Below are positions 1 through 10,564 of a stretch of DNA of 46,437 nt, one piece after another; the stretch's first letter is position 1, and each line of letters begins with the position of its first letter. This stretch comes from Bacillota bacterium (lineage in GTDB: Bacteria > Bacillota > Clostridia > Peptostreptococcales > Anaerovoracaceae), in contig JAFRKJ010000060.1 in NCBI GenBank assembly GCA_017431785.1, forward strand, positions 1-46,437, given 5' to 3'. Under the pieces are notes generated by a model. That model was not told where the DNA came from, ran no database searches, and worked only from the letters and a program-made list of their open reading frames with translations. The translations under genes were made by a program, and so were the position numbers.

Positions 1-3000
1 ACAACCAATACAAACTACACCGTAACATTTGATGTAACTGATGGCTGGCTGCAGATCACACCGGCAGATCTGACCGTAACGATCACAGGTAACAATGATA
101 CAAAGACCTACACAGGATCAGAACAGTCAGTGACTGGCTATACTGTTAGCATCCCTGAAGGCGCGACACTGACAGAAGCAGAAATAGAAGGCCCTACCCA
201 GACAGCTGCGATCGCTAAGGGAACTGATGTAGGCGGCGGAAGCAATGCGGACAAAACCTATCCAATGGGTCTGAAGGCAGAAGATTTCAGCACGACTAAT
301 ACGAACTACAACGTAACATTTGATATTACTGACGGCTGGCTGAAGATTACGCCAGCAGAACTGACCGTAACAATCACAGGTAACAATGATACAAAGACCT
401 ATACGGGATCAGAACAGTCAGTGACTGGCTATACTGTTAGCATCCCTGAAGGCGCGACACTGACAGAAGCAGAAATAGAAGGCCCTGCTCAGACAGCGGC
501 CATTGCCAAGGGAGCTGATGTAGACGGCGGAAGCAATGCAGACAAGACCTATCCAATGGGTCTGAAGGCAGAAGATTTCAGCACAACCAATAAAAACTAC
601 GATGTTACTTTTGTAGTAACCGACGGCTGGCTGAAGATCACAAAGGCGGATATTATCGTAACGATTACAGGTAATACTGACACCAAGACATATAATGGTG
701 AAGAACAGTCCGTAACCGGCTATACGATTTCTATCCCAGAAGGAGCAAACATAACAGAGGATCAGATTGTTGGTCCTGCACAGAAAGATGCCATTGCCAA
801 GGGAACCGATGTAGACGGCGGAAGCAATGCAGACAAGACCTATCCAATGGGTCTGAAGGCAGAAGACTTCAGCACGACCAATACAAACTACACTGTTGAG
901 TTCCAGATTGAAGATGGGTGGCTGAAGATTGAACCGCTTCCTGTAACAGTACTCATTTATGGAGAACAGGATACCAAGGATTATGATGGAAAAGAGCATT
1001 CCGTTTCCGGATACAATCCAATCATACTTGATGGTACGGGTACGACAGAAATCAATCTTTACAAGGAGACTGACTTCACATTCACGGGAACTGCAGAAGC
1101 GAAGAGAACCGTTGTCGGACAGACTGACATGGGTCTGACAGAAAGTCAGTTTAAGAACAATAACAACAACTTTACAGTTTCATTTAGGGTAGTTGAAGAC
1201 GGTTTCCAGAAGATAGATCCAATCGATGTAACCGTAACAGTTGTTGGTGCAAACAATACAACAGACTATGACGGCGAAGCCCACACCGTTACAGGCTACA
1301 CTGCAACAGCAGATAGCGAGCTGTACGATGTAACAAAAGACTTCACCTTCAGCGGCACTGCTACAGCATCCAGAACAGATGCCGGACAGACTGACATGGG
1401 TCTGGCAGCTGGTCAGTTCACAAACATCAATCCGAATTTCGGAACTGTTACGTTCAACGTAACCGACGGTTTCCAGAAGATAGATCCAATCGACGTGACT
1501 GTAACAGTTGTTGGTGCAAACAACACAACAGACTATGATGGCGAAGCCCACACCGTTACAGGCTACACTGCAACAGCAGATAGCGAGCTGTACGATGTAA
1601 CAAAAGACTTCACGTTCAAAGGCACGGCGGAAGCATCTAGAACAGATGCAGGAACAACCAATATGGGTCTGGCGGCAGATCAGTTCACAAATACAAACAC
1701 GAACTTCAAGACAGTTACGTTTAACGTAACTGACGGTTACCAGAAGATCAATCCAATTGACGTAACTGTAACCATAGTTGGTAACAATAACACAGCTGAT
1801 TATGATGGAACCGAGCATTCAATAAGTGGCTACACAGCGACAGCAGACAATGCATTGTATAACGTGGACAGTGATTTCACCTTCAGCGGGAAGGCAGAGG
1901 CAAAGAGAACTAATGCCGGCAAGACTGGCATGGGATTGACAGCAAGTCAGTTCACAAATACAAATGGTAACTTTGCAAATGTAACCTTCAAGATTACCGA
2001 CGGTTACCAGAAGATTGATCCAATTGACGTAACAGTAACCATCACTGGTCATAACAATACGGCCAATTATGATGGTACTGAGCATGCGGTTGCAGGCTAC
2101 GATGTAGAAATCAGCAATCCGCTGTACAAGCAGACTGACTTCACGTTCAGTGGTACTGCTACAGCATCCAGAACCGATGCTGGAACGACCACCATGGGTC
2201 TGGCAGCGGATCAGTTCACGAACAACAATACAAACTTCGGAACGGTAACGTTCAATGTCACCGACGGTTACCAGAAGATTGAACCGATTGACGTAACAGT
2301 CACCATCACAGGTCACAACAATGCAACGGATTACGATGGCAAAGAACATAGCGTCAATGGCTATGATGTAGAAATCAGCAATCCGCTGTATAAAGAAGCT
2401 GACTTTACATTCAGTGGTACTGCATCAGCGGCCAGAACGGATGTCGGAACGACAGACATGGGTCTGGAGGCAGAGCAGTTCACGAATACGAACAACAACT
2501 TCAAGAACGTAACCTTCAACGTAACTGATGGATACCAGACAATCAATCCAATCAACGTTATAGTAACTATCACAGGACATAACAATACAACGACGTATGA
2601 TGGAAAAGAACATAGTGTCAGCGGGTATGATGTAGAAATCAGTAACCCTCTGTACACAGAAGCAGACTTTACATTCAGCGGCACTGCAGAAGCCAAGAGG
2701 ACGATTGCTGGAACAACCAACATGAACCTTTCAGCAGAGCAGTTCACGAACAACAATACAAACTTCGGAACGGTAACATTCAATGTAGTAGATGGATACC
2801 AGACAATTACAAAGAAAGATGAGGTTGTTGTCACCATCACAGGCCACAACAATACAACTGACTACGATGGAAAAGAGCATAGTGTCAACGGTTACGATGT
2901 AGAAATCAGTAACCCATTGTACACAGAAGCAGACTTCACCTTCAGTGGCGAAGCTGCAGCGGCAAGAACAGATGCTGGAACGACAGACATGGGTCTGGCG

Positions 3001-6000
3001 GCTAGTCAGTTTACAAATACGAATGACAACTTTGAAAATGTTACATTCGTTGTAACGGACGGATATCAGACGATCAGCCCAATCAATGTAACTGTTACTA
3101 TCGTAGGTAATAACAGCACAGAATCGTATGACGGCAAAGAGCATTCCGTCAGCGATTACATCGCAACAGCCAGCAACGATCTGTACGATGTGAAGAAAGA
3201 TTTCACATTCAGCGGAACAGCAGAGGCGGCCAGAACGGATGTCGGAACGACCAACATGGGACTTGCTGCAGACCAGTTCACAAATACAAATAAGAACTTC
3301 GGCACAGTAACCTTCAACGTTACTGACGGTTACCAGACAATCACACCAATCGATGTGACAGTGACTATCGTTGGTAACAACAACACAACAGATTACGATG
3401 GCGAAGAACATACTGTAACAGGTTATGAAGCAACAGCTAGCAGCAATCTGTACGATGTGAAGAAGGACTTCACCTTCAGCGGTACTGCAAAAGCTGCTAG
3501 AACGGATGCCGGTACGACCAATATGGGCCTGGCGGCAGAGCAGTTCGCAAATACAAATCCGAACTTTGGAACAGTAACCTTCAACGTAACAGACGGTTAC
3601 CAGACAATCAATCCGATTGATGTAACAGTAACTATCGTAGGTGCAAATAATACGACAGACTATGATGGAGCAGAGCATGAGGTCACAGGCTACACTGCGA
3701 CAGCAAGCACGGATCTGTACAATGTTGATGCAGATATCGAATTCACTGGCACTGCATCTGCAGCCAGAACAGAAGTCGGAACAACCAACATGAATCTGGC
3801 AGCAAGCCAGTTCGCAAATAAGAATTCGAACTTCGGAACAGTAACGTTCAACGTAACAGACGGTTACCAGACAATCGAACCTATCGATGTAACAGTAACT
3901 ATCGTAGGTGCAAACAACACGACGGATTACGATGGGACAGAGCATAGTGTCAGCGGCTATGAAGTAGAAATCAGCAACCCACTGTACACAGAAGCTGACT
4001 TTACATTCAGCGGCACTGCATCTGCCACTAGAACGGATGTCGGAACGACAAATATGAACCTGGCAGCAAGCCAGTTCACAAATACAAATCCGAACTTCGG
4101 AACAGTAACCTTTAACGTAACAGACGGTTACCAGACCATTGAGCCGATTGATGTAACAGTCATCATCACAGGCCACAACAATACAACAACATATGACGGT
4201 GCGGAGCACAGTGTCAGCGGTTATGATGTACAAATAAGCAATCCACTGTACACAGAAGCAGACTTCACATTCAGTGGCGATGCAACAGCTGCTAGAACAG
4301 ACGAAGGTACGACCAACATGAATCTGGCGGCTGACCAGTTCACAAACAACAATAAGAACTTCAGAACAGTAACCTTCAACGTAACCGATGGTTACCAGAC
4401 CATTGCTCCAGTTGATGAAGTTGTCGTCACCATCACAGGTAACAGCAATACAGCAGCTTACGATGGCGAAGAGCACAGTGTCAGCGGCTATGATGTACAG
4501 ATTAGCAATCCTCTGTACACAGAAGCAGACTTCACCTTCAGCGGCACTGCAGAAGCTGCTAGAACGAATGCCGGAACGACCAACATGGGTCTGGCAGCAG
4601 ATCAGTTCACAAACAACAATAAGAACTTCGCGAAGGTAACCTTCAATGTAACCGATGGTTACCAGACGATCACACCAATTGATGTGACAGTGACGATTGT
4701 TGGTGTAAATGACATATCAGATTATGATGGCGAAGAGCACAGCGTCAATGGCTACTCAGCAACAGCCAGCAACGATCTGTACGATGTGGAGAAAGATTTC
4801 ACCTTCAGCGGCACTGCAGAAGCTGCTAGAACGAATGCCGGAACGACCAGCATGGGACTTGCGGCAGATCAGTTCGAGAATACAAATCCGAACTTCGGTA
4901 CAGTAACCTTCGACGTGACCGACGGCTACCAGACAATCACACCAATTGATGTGACAGTAACTATCGTAGGTAACAACAACACGACCGATTACGATGGCGA
5001 AGAGCACACTGTAACAGGTTATACTGCAACAGCCAATAGTGATCTGTACGATGTAACGAAGGACTTCACCTTCAGCGGAACAGCAAAAGCTGAGAGAACG
5101 GATGCCGGAACGACCAACATGGGACTTGCTGCAGACCAGTTCGAAAATACAAATAAGAACTTCGGAACGGTAACCTTCAACGTAACAGACGGTTACCAGA
5201 CGATCAATCCGATCGATGTAACAGTAACTATCGTAGGTGCGAACAACACAACAGATTACGATGGTGAAGCACATACGGTAACAGGTTATACAGCAACTGC
5301 GGACAACGATCTGTACGATGTAACGAAGGACTTCACCTTCAGCGGAACAGCACACGCTGAGAGAACGGATGCCGGCACGACCAATATGGGACTTGCTGCA
5401 GACCAGTTCGAAAATACAAATAAGAACTTCGGAACGGTAACCTTCAACGTTACTGACGGCTACCAGACGATCAATCCGATCGATGTGACAGTAACTATCG
5501 TAGGTGCGAACAACACAACAGATTACGATGGCGAAGCACATACGGTAACAGGTTATACAGCAACAGCAGACAATGATCTGTATGATGTGACGAAAGACTT
5601 TACGTTCACACCAGATGAAGGCGCAACCATCGTTGATGGCAAGATTGCAGCAACCAGGACAGATGCTGGAACAACCGACATGGGACTTGCGGCAGATCAG
5701 TTCGAAAATACAAATAAGAACTTCGGAACGGTAACCTTCAACGTTACTGACGGTTACCAGACCATCAATCCAATCGATGTGACAGTAACGATTACCGGTC
5801 ACCATGATTCCACGACTTATGATGGCAAAGAACATAGTGTCAGCGGTTACGATGTAGAAATCAGCAATCCGCTCTATAAGGAAGCAGATTTCACATTCAG
5901 CGGCGATGCAACAGCTGCTAGAACAAATGAAGGTACAACCAACATGAATCTAGCGGCAGACCAGTTCACAAACAACAATAAGAACTTTGGAACGGTAACC

Positions 6001-8165
6001 TTCAACATTACAGATGGTTACATGACAATCGTTCCGGTCGATGAGGTTGTCGTCACCATCACAGGTCATCATAATACGACCGCATATGATGGTGCATCCC
6101 ATAGTGTCAGCGGTTATGATGTAGAAATCAGCAATCCGCTCTATAAAGAAGCAGATTTCACATTCAGCGGCACTGCTGAAGCAGAGAGAACCAATGCCGG
6201 CACGACCAATATGGGTCTTTCAGCAGATCAGTTCACAAACAACAATAAGAACTTCGCGAAGGTAACCTTCAACGTAACCGATGGTTATCAGACAATCACA
6301 CCGATAGATGTAACAGTTACCATCACTGGTGCTAGTAACACGACGCCATATGATGGAAGAAACCATAGTGTAACTGGCTACACAGCAACAGCGAGCAGTG
6401 ATCTGTATGACGTAACGAAGGACTTCACCTTTAGTGGGACTGCTGAGGCAGAAAGAACAAATGTCGGCACGACAAACATGGGCCTGGCGGCAGACCAGTT
6501 CGAAAATACAAATAAGAACTTCGGAACAGTAACCTTCAACGTAACAGATGGTTACCAGACCATCACTCCAATCGACGTAGTAGTCACCATCGTCGGTGCG
6601 AATGACACAGTCGACTATGATGGCAATACGCACGGCGTAAAGGGTTACACAGCAACAGTAAACAGCAGTCTGTACGACGTAACGAAGGACTTCAAGTTCA
6701 GCGGTACAGCACTTGCCGAGAGAACGGATGCCGGTACGACTAACATGGGTCTGGAGGCAGACCAGTTCGAGAACACAAATCCGAACTTCGGAACAGTAAC
6801 CTTCGACGTAACAGATGGTTACCAGACCATCAATCCAATTAATACGAAGGTAACGATCGTCGGTGCAAAAAACACAACAGATTACGACGGTGCAGAACAT
6901 ACGGTAACAGGTTATACGGCAACAGCTGACAGTGCTCTGTACGATGTAACGAAGGACTTCACCTTCAGCGGTAGTGCAGAAGCCAAGAGAACTGATGCTG
7001 GTACGACTGAGATGGGTCTGAAGGCAGACCAGTTCACCAATACGAACACCAACTTCAAGACAGTAACCTTCGAGGTAACGGACGGTTACCAGACCATCAA
7101 TCCGATTGATGTGACAGTTACTATCACTGGTGCGAGCAACACAGCACCATATGATGGAGAGAACCACGGTGTAGCCGGCTATACAGCAACAGCCAGCAAT
7201 GATCTGTATGATGTGGACAAAGACTTCATCTTCACTGGCGATGCGACAGCTGAGAGAACAGATGCAGGCACAACGAACATGGGCCTGGAGGCAGACCAGT
7301 TCACGAACAGGAACGATAACTTCGCAAACGTAACCTTCGAAATCACGGATGGATACCAGACAATCACTCCGATTGATGTGACAGTCACTATCACAGGTCA
7401 TAACAATACGGCGACCTACGATAGTAAGGAGCATAGTGTCAGCGGATATGATGTAGAAATCAGCAACCCACTGTACAAGGAGGCAGATTTCACATTCAGC
7501 GGCAAGGCGGAGGCGGCCAGAACAAATGTCGGAACAACCAACATGAATCTGGCGGCAGACCAGTTCAAGAACACGAACAATAACTTTGCAACAGTAACCT
7601 TCAATGTTACAGATGGTTACCAGACAATCACACCAGTCGATGAGGTTGTCGTCACCATCACAGGACATCATAATACGACCGCATATGATGGTGCAGCGCA
7701 CAGTGTTAACGGATATGATGTAGAAATCAGCAACAGCCTGTACAAGGAAGCAGACTTCACATTCAGCGGCAAGGCAGAAGCGTCCAGAACAAATGCAGGC
7801 ACAACGAACATGGGTCTGGCAGAAAACCAGTTCGCTAACACAAATGACAACTTCGCGAAGGTAACCTTCAATGTAACAGATGGTTACCAAACCATCACAC
7901 CGATTGATGTAACAGTTACCATCACAGGCAACAGTGATACAGCAACCTATGATGGAAAAGAGCACAGTGTCAGTGGCTACACAGCAACAGCAAGCAGCAA
8001 CTTGTACGATGTGGCGAAGGACTTCACCTTCAACGGAGAAGCAACAGCGAAGGGCACAAATGCCGGCACGTACAATATGAACCTGAAGGAGGACCAGTTC
8101 ACCAATACGAGTGATAACTTCAATGTTCAGTTCGTAGTCAACGATGGAACACTTGAGATTGAACC
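1..8165 (+). repeat. Tandem 264-291 bp coding repeats with a six-unit super-repeat
   Basis: Units are 291 bp (first three), 267 bp (type A, with TATA..LYDV) or 264 bp (type B, with EISNPLY). The 267-bp period can be measured directly between the ATCAATCC copies at 5203 and 5470. A distinctive linker, DEVVV in place of DVTV, recurs at 2818, 4414, 6040 and 7639, that is every 1596, 1626 and 1599 bp, always six units apart. The 1626 spacing is explained by a 27-bp insertion in one unit near 5610-5650. Units between linkers follow nearly the same order (one B, three or four A, then B), which points to duplication of six-unit blocks. Confidence 0.9.
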
Positions 8166-9294
8166 TGCTCAAATCACAAATGACTTCGATGTTACCGATC
8201 CTGAGGATGTAGAGTACAACGGCAGAGCACAGGAACAGAAAGTTACTGTAGTTGATACACAGGCAGACAATGGTACGACCTTAAAGGAAGGCAAAGACTA
8301 CAAGCTTTCATACAGCGGCGACACAACGAATGTAACAGAGGGCGGAGTAACTATCACGATCACTGGTACAGGAAACTACACAGGAACGATTACGAGAACA
8401 TATCATATTACTCCGGTCGAACTGACGCTCACATCAGCAAGTGACAGAAAGGTTTATGATGGCAAAGCACTCAGAAACGGCACAGTACATGTTAGCCTCA
8501 TATCCAAGGCAAAGACAATCAATGCTGATGTACAGGGAAGCCAGAAGCTCTTAGGCAATGACATCATTACCTTCAATGTAACAGGAAGCCGCGTAGCAGT
8601 AGGAACAAGCGAAAACGCATTCACATATGCATTCGACAGAGCAACTGTTGGTGGTGCAGGTGCGATGATTAAGGAATTCTTCATTGACGCATTTGCGGAT
8701 ACTGAGGAATCCATCGCAGGAAACTACGTCATCAAGAAGGTGAATGGTACACTGACAGTAACGGAGGCTCCAACACCAACACCGACACCAACGCCGACAC
8801 CAACACCTGACGGCGGCGGCAATAACCCTGGCGGCGGCGGTAACCCGGGCGTTGTAGCAGCAGCACCACCGGCACCGGCAGCACCGGCGACCATTGTTGA
8901 TGATACAACACCTACAACGATCACAGATGAGCCTCTGCCAAGAACAGTTGCAGCATACTGGGCACTGATCAACTTGATCTGCGCAATCCTGACTGCACTT
9001 CTCTCACTGATCATGCTGATCAGATACTTCGGCAAGAGACGTGAAGAAGACGAAGAGACAGGTGAAGTCACTGAAATCAACCGCAAGGGCGGCGTCAAGC
9101 TCGCCAGCATCATACCGGCGATCGGCGCGATCATCGCGTTCATCCTCACTGAGGACATGAGTCTGCCAATGCAGCTGGTCGACAAGTGGACTCTGCTCAT
9201 GGTAGTCATCCTGGCAATCCAGGTACTCGTAGCATTCTTCTCAAGAAAGAAAGAAGAAGAGGACGACGAGAATGACGAAGGCGCTATGGCATAG
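1..9294 (+). CDS. Giant YDG-repeat surface protein, 5' truncated by window edge
   Basis: The frame is open from base 1, so the true start lies upstream; 3097 residues are visible. About 30 tandem beta-type modules carry a YDG-like motif (Y-[DTN]-G-x-x-[HQ]-[ST]-V), followed by two divergent MBG-like modules (about 8180-8760). The first three modules are a 97-residue variant and most later ones are 88-89 residues. A PT-repeat and Gly-rich linker (about 8769-8850) leads to a C-terminal region with LPRT followed by a hydrophobic segment, a Lys/Arg/Glu-rich loop, two more hydrophobic segments and an acidic tail. I infer a long extracellular stalk or adhesin held in the membrane; a sortase role for LPRT is doubtful because two more membrane segments follow. 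Ligand and N-terminal domain are not visible. A clear terminator follows the stop, so it is probably the last gene of its transcript. Confidence 0.9.
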   Translation, partial: TTNTNYTVTFDVTDGWLQITPADLTVTITGNNDTKTYTGSEQSVTGYTVSIPEGATLTEAEIEGPTQTAAIAKGTDVGGGSNADKTYPMGLKAEDFSTTNTNYNVTFDITDGWLKITPAELTVTITGNNDTKTYTGSEQSVTGYTVSIPEGATLTEAEIEGPAQTAAIAKGADVDGGSNADKTYPMGLKAEDFSTTNKNYDVTFVVTDGWLKITKADIIVTITGNTDTKTYNGEEQSVTGYTISIPEGANITEDQIVGPAQKDAIAKGTDVDGGSNADKTYPMGLKAEDFSTTNTNYTVEFQIEDGWLKIEPLPVTVLIYGEQDTKDYDGKEHSVSGYNPIILDGTGTTEINLYKETDFTFTGTAEAKRTVVGQTDMGLTESQFKNNNNNFTVSFRVVEDGFQKIDPIDVTVTVVGANNTTDYDGEAHTVTGYTATADSELYDVTKDFTFSGTATASRTDAGQTDMGLAAGQFTNINPNFGTVTFNVTDGFQKIDPIDVTVTVVGANNTTDYDGEAHTVTGYTATADSELYDVTKDFTFKGTAEASRTDAGTTNMGLAADQFTNTNTNFKTVTFNVTDGYQKINPIDVTVTIVGNNNTADYDGTEHSISGYTATADNALYNVDSDFTFSGKAEAKRTNAGKTGMGLTASQFTNTNGNFANVTFKITDGYQKIDPIDVTVTITGHNNTANYDGTEHAVAGYDVEISNPLYKQTDFTFSGTATASRTDAGTTTMGLAADQFTNNNTNFGTVTFNVTDGYQKIEPIDVTVTITGHNNATDYDGKEHSVNGYDVEISNPLYKEADFTFSGTASAARTDVGTTDMGLEAEQFTNTNNNFKNVTFNVTDGYQTINPINVIVTITGHNNTTTYDGKEHSVSGYDVEISNPLYTEADFTFSGTAEAKRTIAGTTNMNLSAEQFTNNNTNFGTVTFNVVDGYQTITKKDEVVVTITGHNNTTDYDGKEHSVNGYDVEISNPLYTEADFTFSGEAAAARTDAGTTDMGLAASQFTNTNDNFENVTFVVTDGYQTISPINVTVTIVGNNSTESYDGKEHSVSDYIATASNDLYDVKKDFTFSGTAEAARTDVGTTNMGLAADQFTNTNKNFGTVTFNVTDGYQTITPIDVTVTIVGNNNTTDYDGEEHTVTGYEATASSNLYDVKKDFTFSGTAKAARTDAGTTNMGLAAEQFANTNPNFGTVTFNVTDGYQTINPIDVTVTIVGANNTTDYDGAEHEVTGYTATASTDLYNVDADIEFTGTASAARTEVGTTNMNLAASQFANKNSNFGTVTFNVTDGYQTIEPIDVTVTIVGANNTTDYDGTEHSVSGYEVEISNPLYTEADFTFSGTASATRTDVGTTNMNLAASQFTNTNPNFGTVTFNVTDGYQTIEPIDVTVIITGHNNTTTYDGAEHSVSGYDVQISNPLYTEADFTFSGDATAARTDEGTTNMNLAADQFTNNNKNFRTVTFNVTDGYQTIAPVDEVVVTITGNSNTAAYDGEEHSVSGYDVQISNPLYTEADFTFSGTAEAARTNAGTTNMGLAADQFTNNNKNFAKVTFNVTDGYQTITPIDVTVTIVGVNDISDYDGEEHSVNGYSATASNDLYDVEKDFTFSGTAEAARTNAGTTSMGLAADQFENTNPNFGTVTFDVTDGYQTITPIDVTVTIVGNNNTTDYDGEEHTVTGYTATANSDLYDVTKDFTFSGTAKAERTDAGTTNMGLAADQFENTNKNFGTVTFNVTDGYQTINPIDVTVTIVGANNTTDYDGEAHTVTGYTATADNDLYDVTKDFTFSGTAHAERTDAGTTNMGLAADQFENTNKNFGTVTFNVTDGYQTINPIDVTVTIVGANNTTDYDGEAHTVTGYTATADNDLYDVTKDFTFTPDEGATIVDGKIAATRTDAGTTDMGLAADQFENTNKNFGTVTFNVTDGYQTINPIDVTVTITGHHDSTTYDGKEHSVSGYDVEISNPLYKEADFTFSGDATAARTNEGTTNMNLAADQFTNNNKNFGTVTFNITDGYMTIVPVDEVVVTITGHHNTTAYDGASHSVSGYDVEISNPLYKEADFTFSGTAEAERTNAGTTNMGLSADQFTNNNKNFAKVTFNVTDGYQTITPIDVTVTITGASNTTPYDGRNHSVTGYTATASSDLYDVTKDFTFSGTAEAERTNVGTTNMGLAADQFENTNKNFGTVTFNVTDGYQTITPIDVVVTIVGANDTVDYDGNTHGVKGYTATVNSSLYDVTKDFKFSGTALAERTDAGTTNMGLEADQFENTNPNFGTVTFDVTDGYQTINPINTKVTIVGAKNTTDYDGAEHTVTGYTATADSALYDVTKDFTFSGSAEAKRTDAGTTEMGLKADQFTNTNTNFKTVTFEVTDGYQTINPIDVTVTITGASNTAPYDGENHGVAGYTATASNDLYDVDKDFIFTGDATAERTDAGTTNMGLEADQFTNRNDNFANVTFEITDGYQTITPIDVTVTITGHNNTATYDSKEHSVSGYDVEISNPLYKEADFTFSGKAEAARTNVGTTNMNLAADQFKNTNNNFATVTFNVTDGYQTITPVDEVVVTITGHHNTTAYDGAAHSVNGYDVEISNSLYKEADFTFSGKAEASRTNAGTTNMGLAENQFANTNDNFAKVTFNVTDGYQTITPIDVTVTITGNSDTATYDGKEHSVSGYTATASSNLYDVAKDFTFNGEATAKGTNAGTYNMNLKEDQFTNTSDNFNVQFVVNDGTLEIEPAQITNDFDVTDPEDVEYNGRAQEQKVTVVDTQADNGTTLKEGKDYKLSYSGDTTNVTEGGVTITITGTGNYTGTITRTYHITPVELTLTSASDRKVYDGKALRNGTVHVSLISKAKTINADVQGSQKLLGNDIITFNVTGSRVAVGTSENAFTYAFDRATVGGAGAMIKEFFIDAFADTEESIAGNYVIKKVNGTLTVTEAPTPTPTPTPTPTPDGGGNNPGGGGNPGVVAAAPPAPAAPATIVDDTTPTTITDEPLPRTVAAYWALINLICAILTALLSLIMLIRYFGKRREEDEETGEVTEINRKGGVKLASIIPAIGAIIAFILTEDMSLPMQLVDKWTLLMVVILAIQVLVAFFSRKKEEEDDENDEGAMA

Positions 9295-9337
9295 TCATAG
9301 GTGATAAACGCCGATAACAGGTAATCAAATGAGAAAG

Positions 9338-9374
9338 ACCACCAAGTTGGAACAACCTCCGACTTGGTGGTTTT
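9338..9374 (+). terminator. Rho-independent terminator after the giant protein gene
   Basis: A 10-bp stem ACCACCAAGT / ACTTGGTGGT (9338-9347 with 9362-9371) runs into TTTT. It lies 44 bp after the repeat-protein stop. Confidence 0.85.
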
Positions 9375-9397
9375 GCATATGCGAAAGGGTGTATAAT
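9371..9397 (+). promoter_or_regulatory. Candidate promoter for the Ldh2-galE pair
   Basis: A perfect -10 TATAAT is at 9392-9397, just downstream of the terminator. The -35 is poor (TTTTGC at 9371 with a 15-nt spacer is the best match), so only the -10 is convincing. Confidence 0.45.
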
Positions 9398-9444
9398 AGA
9401 AACAGGAAAACAGGCTCAGGAGAGTCTGAGAGGAGATGATAGTG

Positions 9445-10554
9445 ATGCCAGAGACAAGACCATATATTCCATGGGAAACGATCGGTGCGTTTATGAAGGA
9501 CGCTTTTGTGGCGTACGGTGTGCCGGCGGAGGACGCGGAGATCTGCGCTGACGTGCTGATGGAGTCGGACCGGCGCGGTATTGAGAGCCACGGATGCAAC
9601 CGGTTCAAACCGATATATTTAGACAGAATCAAAAACGGGACACTGCTCCCGGTGACAGAAATTGAAATTCTGAAAGAGACACCGACGACACTGGTGATGG
9701 ACGCCCATGACGGTATGGGTATGGTCGCCAGTCACAAGATGATGCAAAGGCTCATCGAGAAGGCGAAGCAGTACGGCATGGCTGGCGGCGCAATCAGAAA
9801 CTCCACCCACTACGGTATTGCGGGGTATTGGACTAACATGGCCAGCAAGGAAGGCTTGATCGGAATTTCCGGGACGAACGCCAGACCGTCCATCGCACCG
9901 ACTTTCGGTGTAGAGAATATGCTTGGCACGAATCCACTCACTTTCTCCTTGCCGACAGACGAAGAATTCCCGTTCTGCATCGATTGCGCGACGTCCATCA
10001 TGCAGCGCGGCAAGGTAGAATACTACGCGCGTCAAGGCAAAGACACCCCGCCGGGAACAGTTATTTCGCAGGATGGCGAAACGCTGACCGACAGCAGCCA
10101 GATCCTTGAGATGCTCTCTGCAGGAACCGCATCCTTTGAACCTTTGGGAGGCAAAGGCGACGAGCTTGCCGGATACAAAGGCTACGGGTACGCGACGGTC
10201 GTAGAGATTTTGTCCGCGGCTCTGGCAGGAGGCAGTTATATGAAGGGGCTTTCTGGTAAGGATGCCGACGGAAACAAGCAGATGTATCATCTGGGACATT
10301 TCTTCTTCGTCGTAGATCCGGTAGCGTTCATGGGACTGGATACATTCAGGAAAATCGCTGGCGACATCTGCAGGCAGCTCCGCGCGTCGAAGAAGATGCC
10401 GGGATACGACCGCATTTACACAGCTGGTGAGAAAGAGTACGAAGCATGGCTTGACCGCCGCGATAAAGGCGTGCCGGTTGGTGAGTCCGTGCAGCGTGAT
10501 CTGATAGCCATACGGGACGAAAAGAACCTGCCATATCATTTTGATTTTGAATAG
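9445..10554 (+). CDS. Ldh2-family (malate/L-lactate/ureidoglycolate type) NAD(P)-dependent dehydrogenase
   Basis: The protein of 369 residues belongs to the Ldh2/YlbC/AllD oxidoreductase family, soluble NAD(P)-dependent 2-hydroxyacid dehydrogenases unrelated to classical LDH. Family marks visible: an early DRRGIESHG segment, the STHYGIAGYW block, the GTNPLTFSLP motif and the late GYKGYG segment. The start was set at the second Met (MPETRP): AGGAG at 9431-9435 directly abuts the first ATG (9436) but sits 9 nt before 9445; a GTG at 9442 is also possible. galE follows 10 bp later, so the two are probably co-transcribed. Substrate cannot be told from sequence; malate, lactate, ureidoglycolate and sulfolactate are all used within the family. 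Confidence 0.88.
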   Translation: MPETRPYIPWETIGAFMKDAFVAYGVPAEDAEICADVLMESDRRGIESHGCNRFKPIYLDRIKNGTLLPVTEIEILKETPTTLVMDAHDGMGMVASHKMMQRLIEKAKQYGMAGGAIRNSTHYGIAGYWTNMASKEGLIGISGTNARPSIAPTFGVENMLGTNPLTFSLPTDEEFPFCIDCATSIMQRGKVEYYARQGKDTPPGTVISQDGETLTDSSQILEMLSAGTASFEPLGGKGDELAGYKGYGYATVVEILSAALAGGSYMKGLSGKDADGNKQMYHLGHFFFVVDPVAFMGLDTFRKIAGDICRQLRASKKMPGYDRIYTAGEKEYEAWLDRRDKGVPVGESVQRDLIAIRDEKNLPYHFDFE

Positions 10555-10564
10555 GAGAATACGT

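Noticed and set aside
1-8165. CRISPR-like or satellite array
   Set aside because: Units are 264-291 bp, in frame and coding, without unique spacers of constant length.
418-8172. Long minus-strand open frames rich in Cys, Ile and Val opposite the repeat gene
   Set aside because: They repeat with the same period as the sense gene and arise from its Thr/Asn/Asp-biased codons; no ribosome binding sites, and the sense frame spans the whole region as a clear protein.
8769-8812. PT-repeat as a phase-variable tract
   Set aside because: Six-base imperfect repeats in frame; changes would alter linker length only and there is no sign of on/off switching.
9295-9337. Small gene between the giant protein and its terminator
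   Set aside because: Only 43 bp, no start with ribosome binding site.
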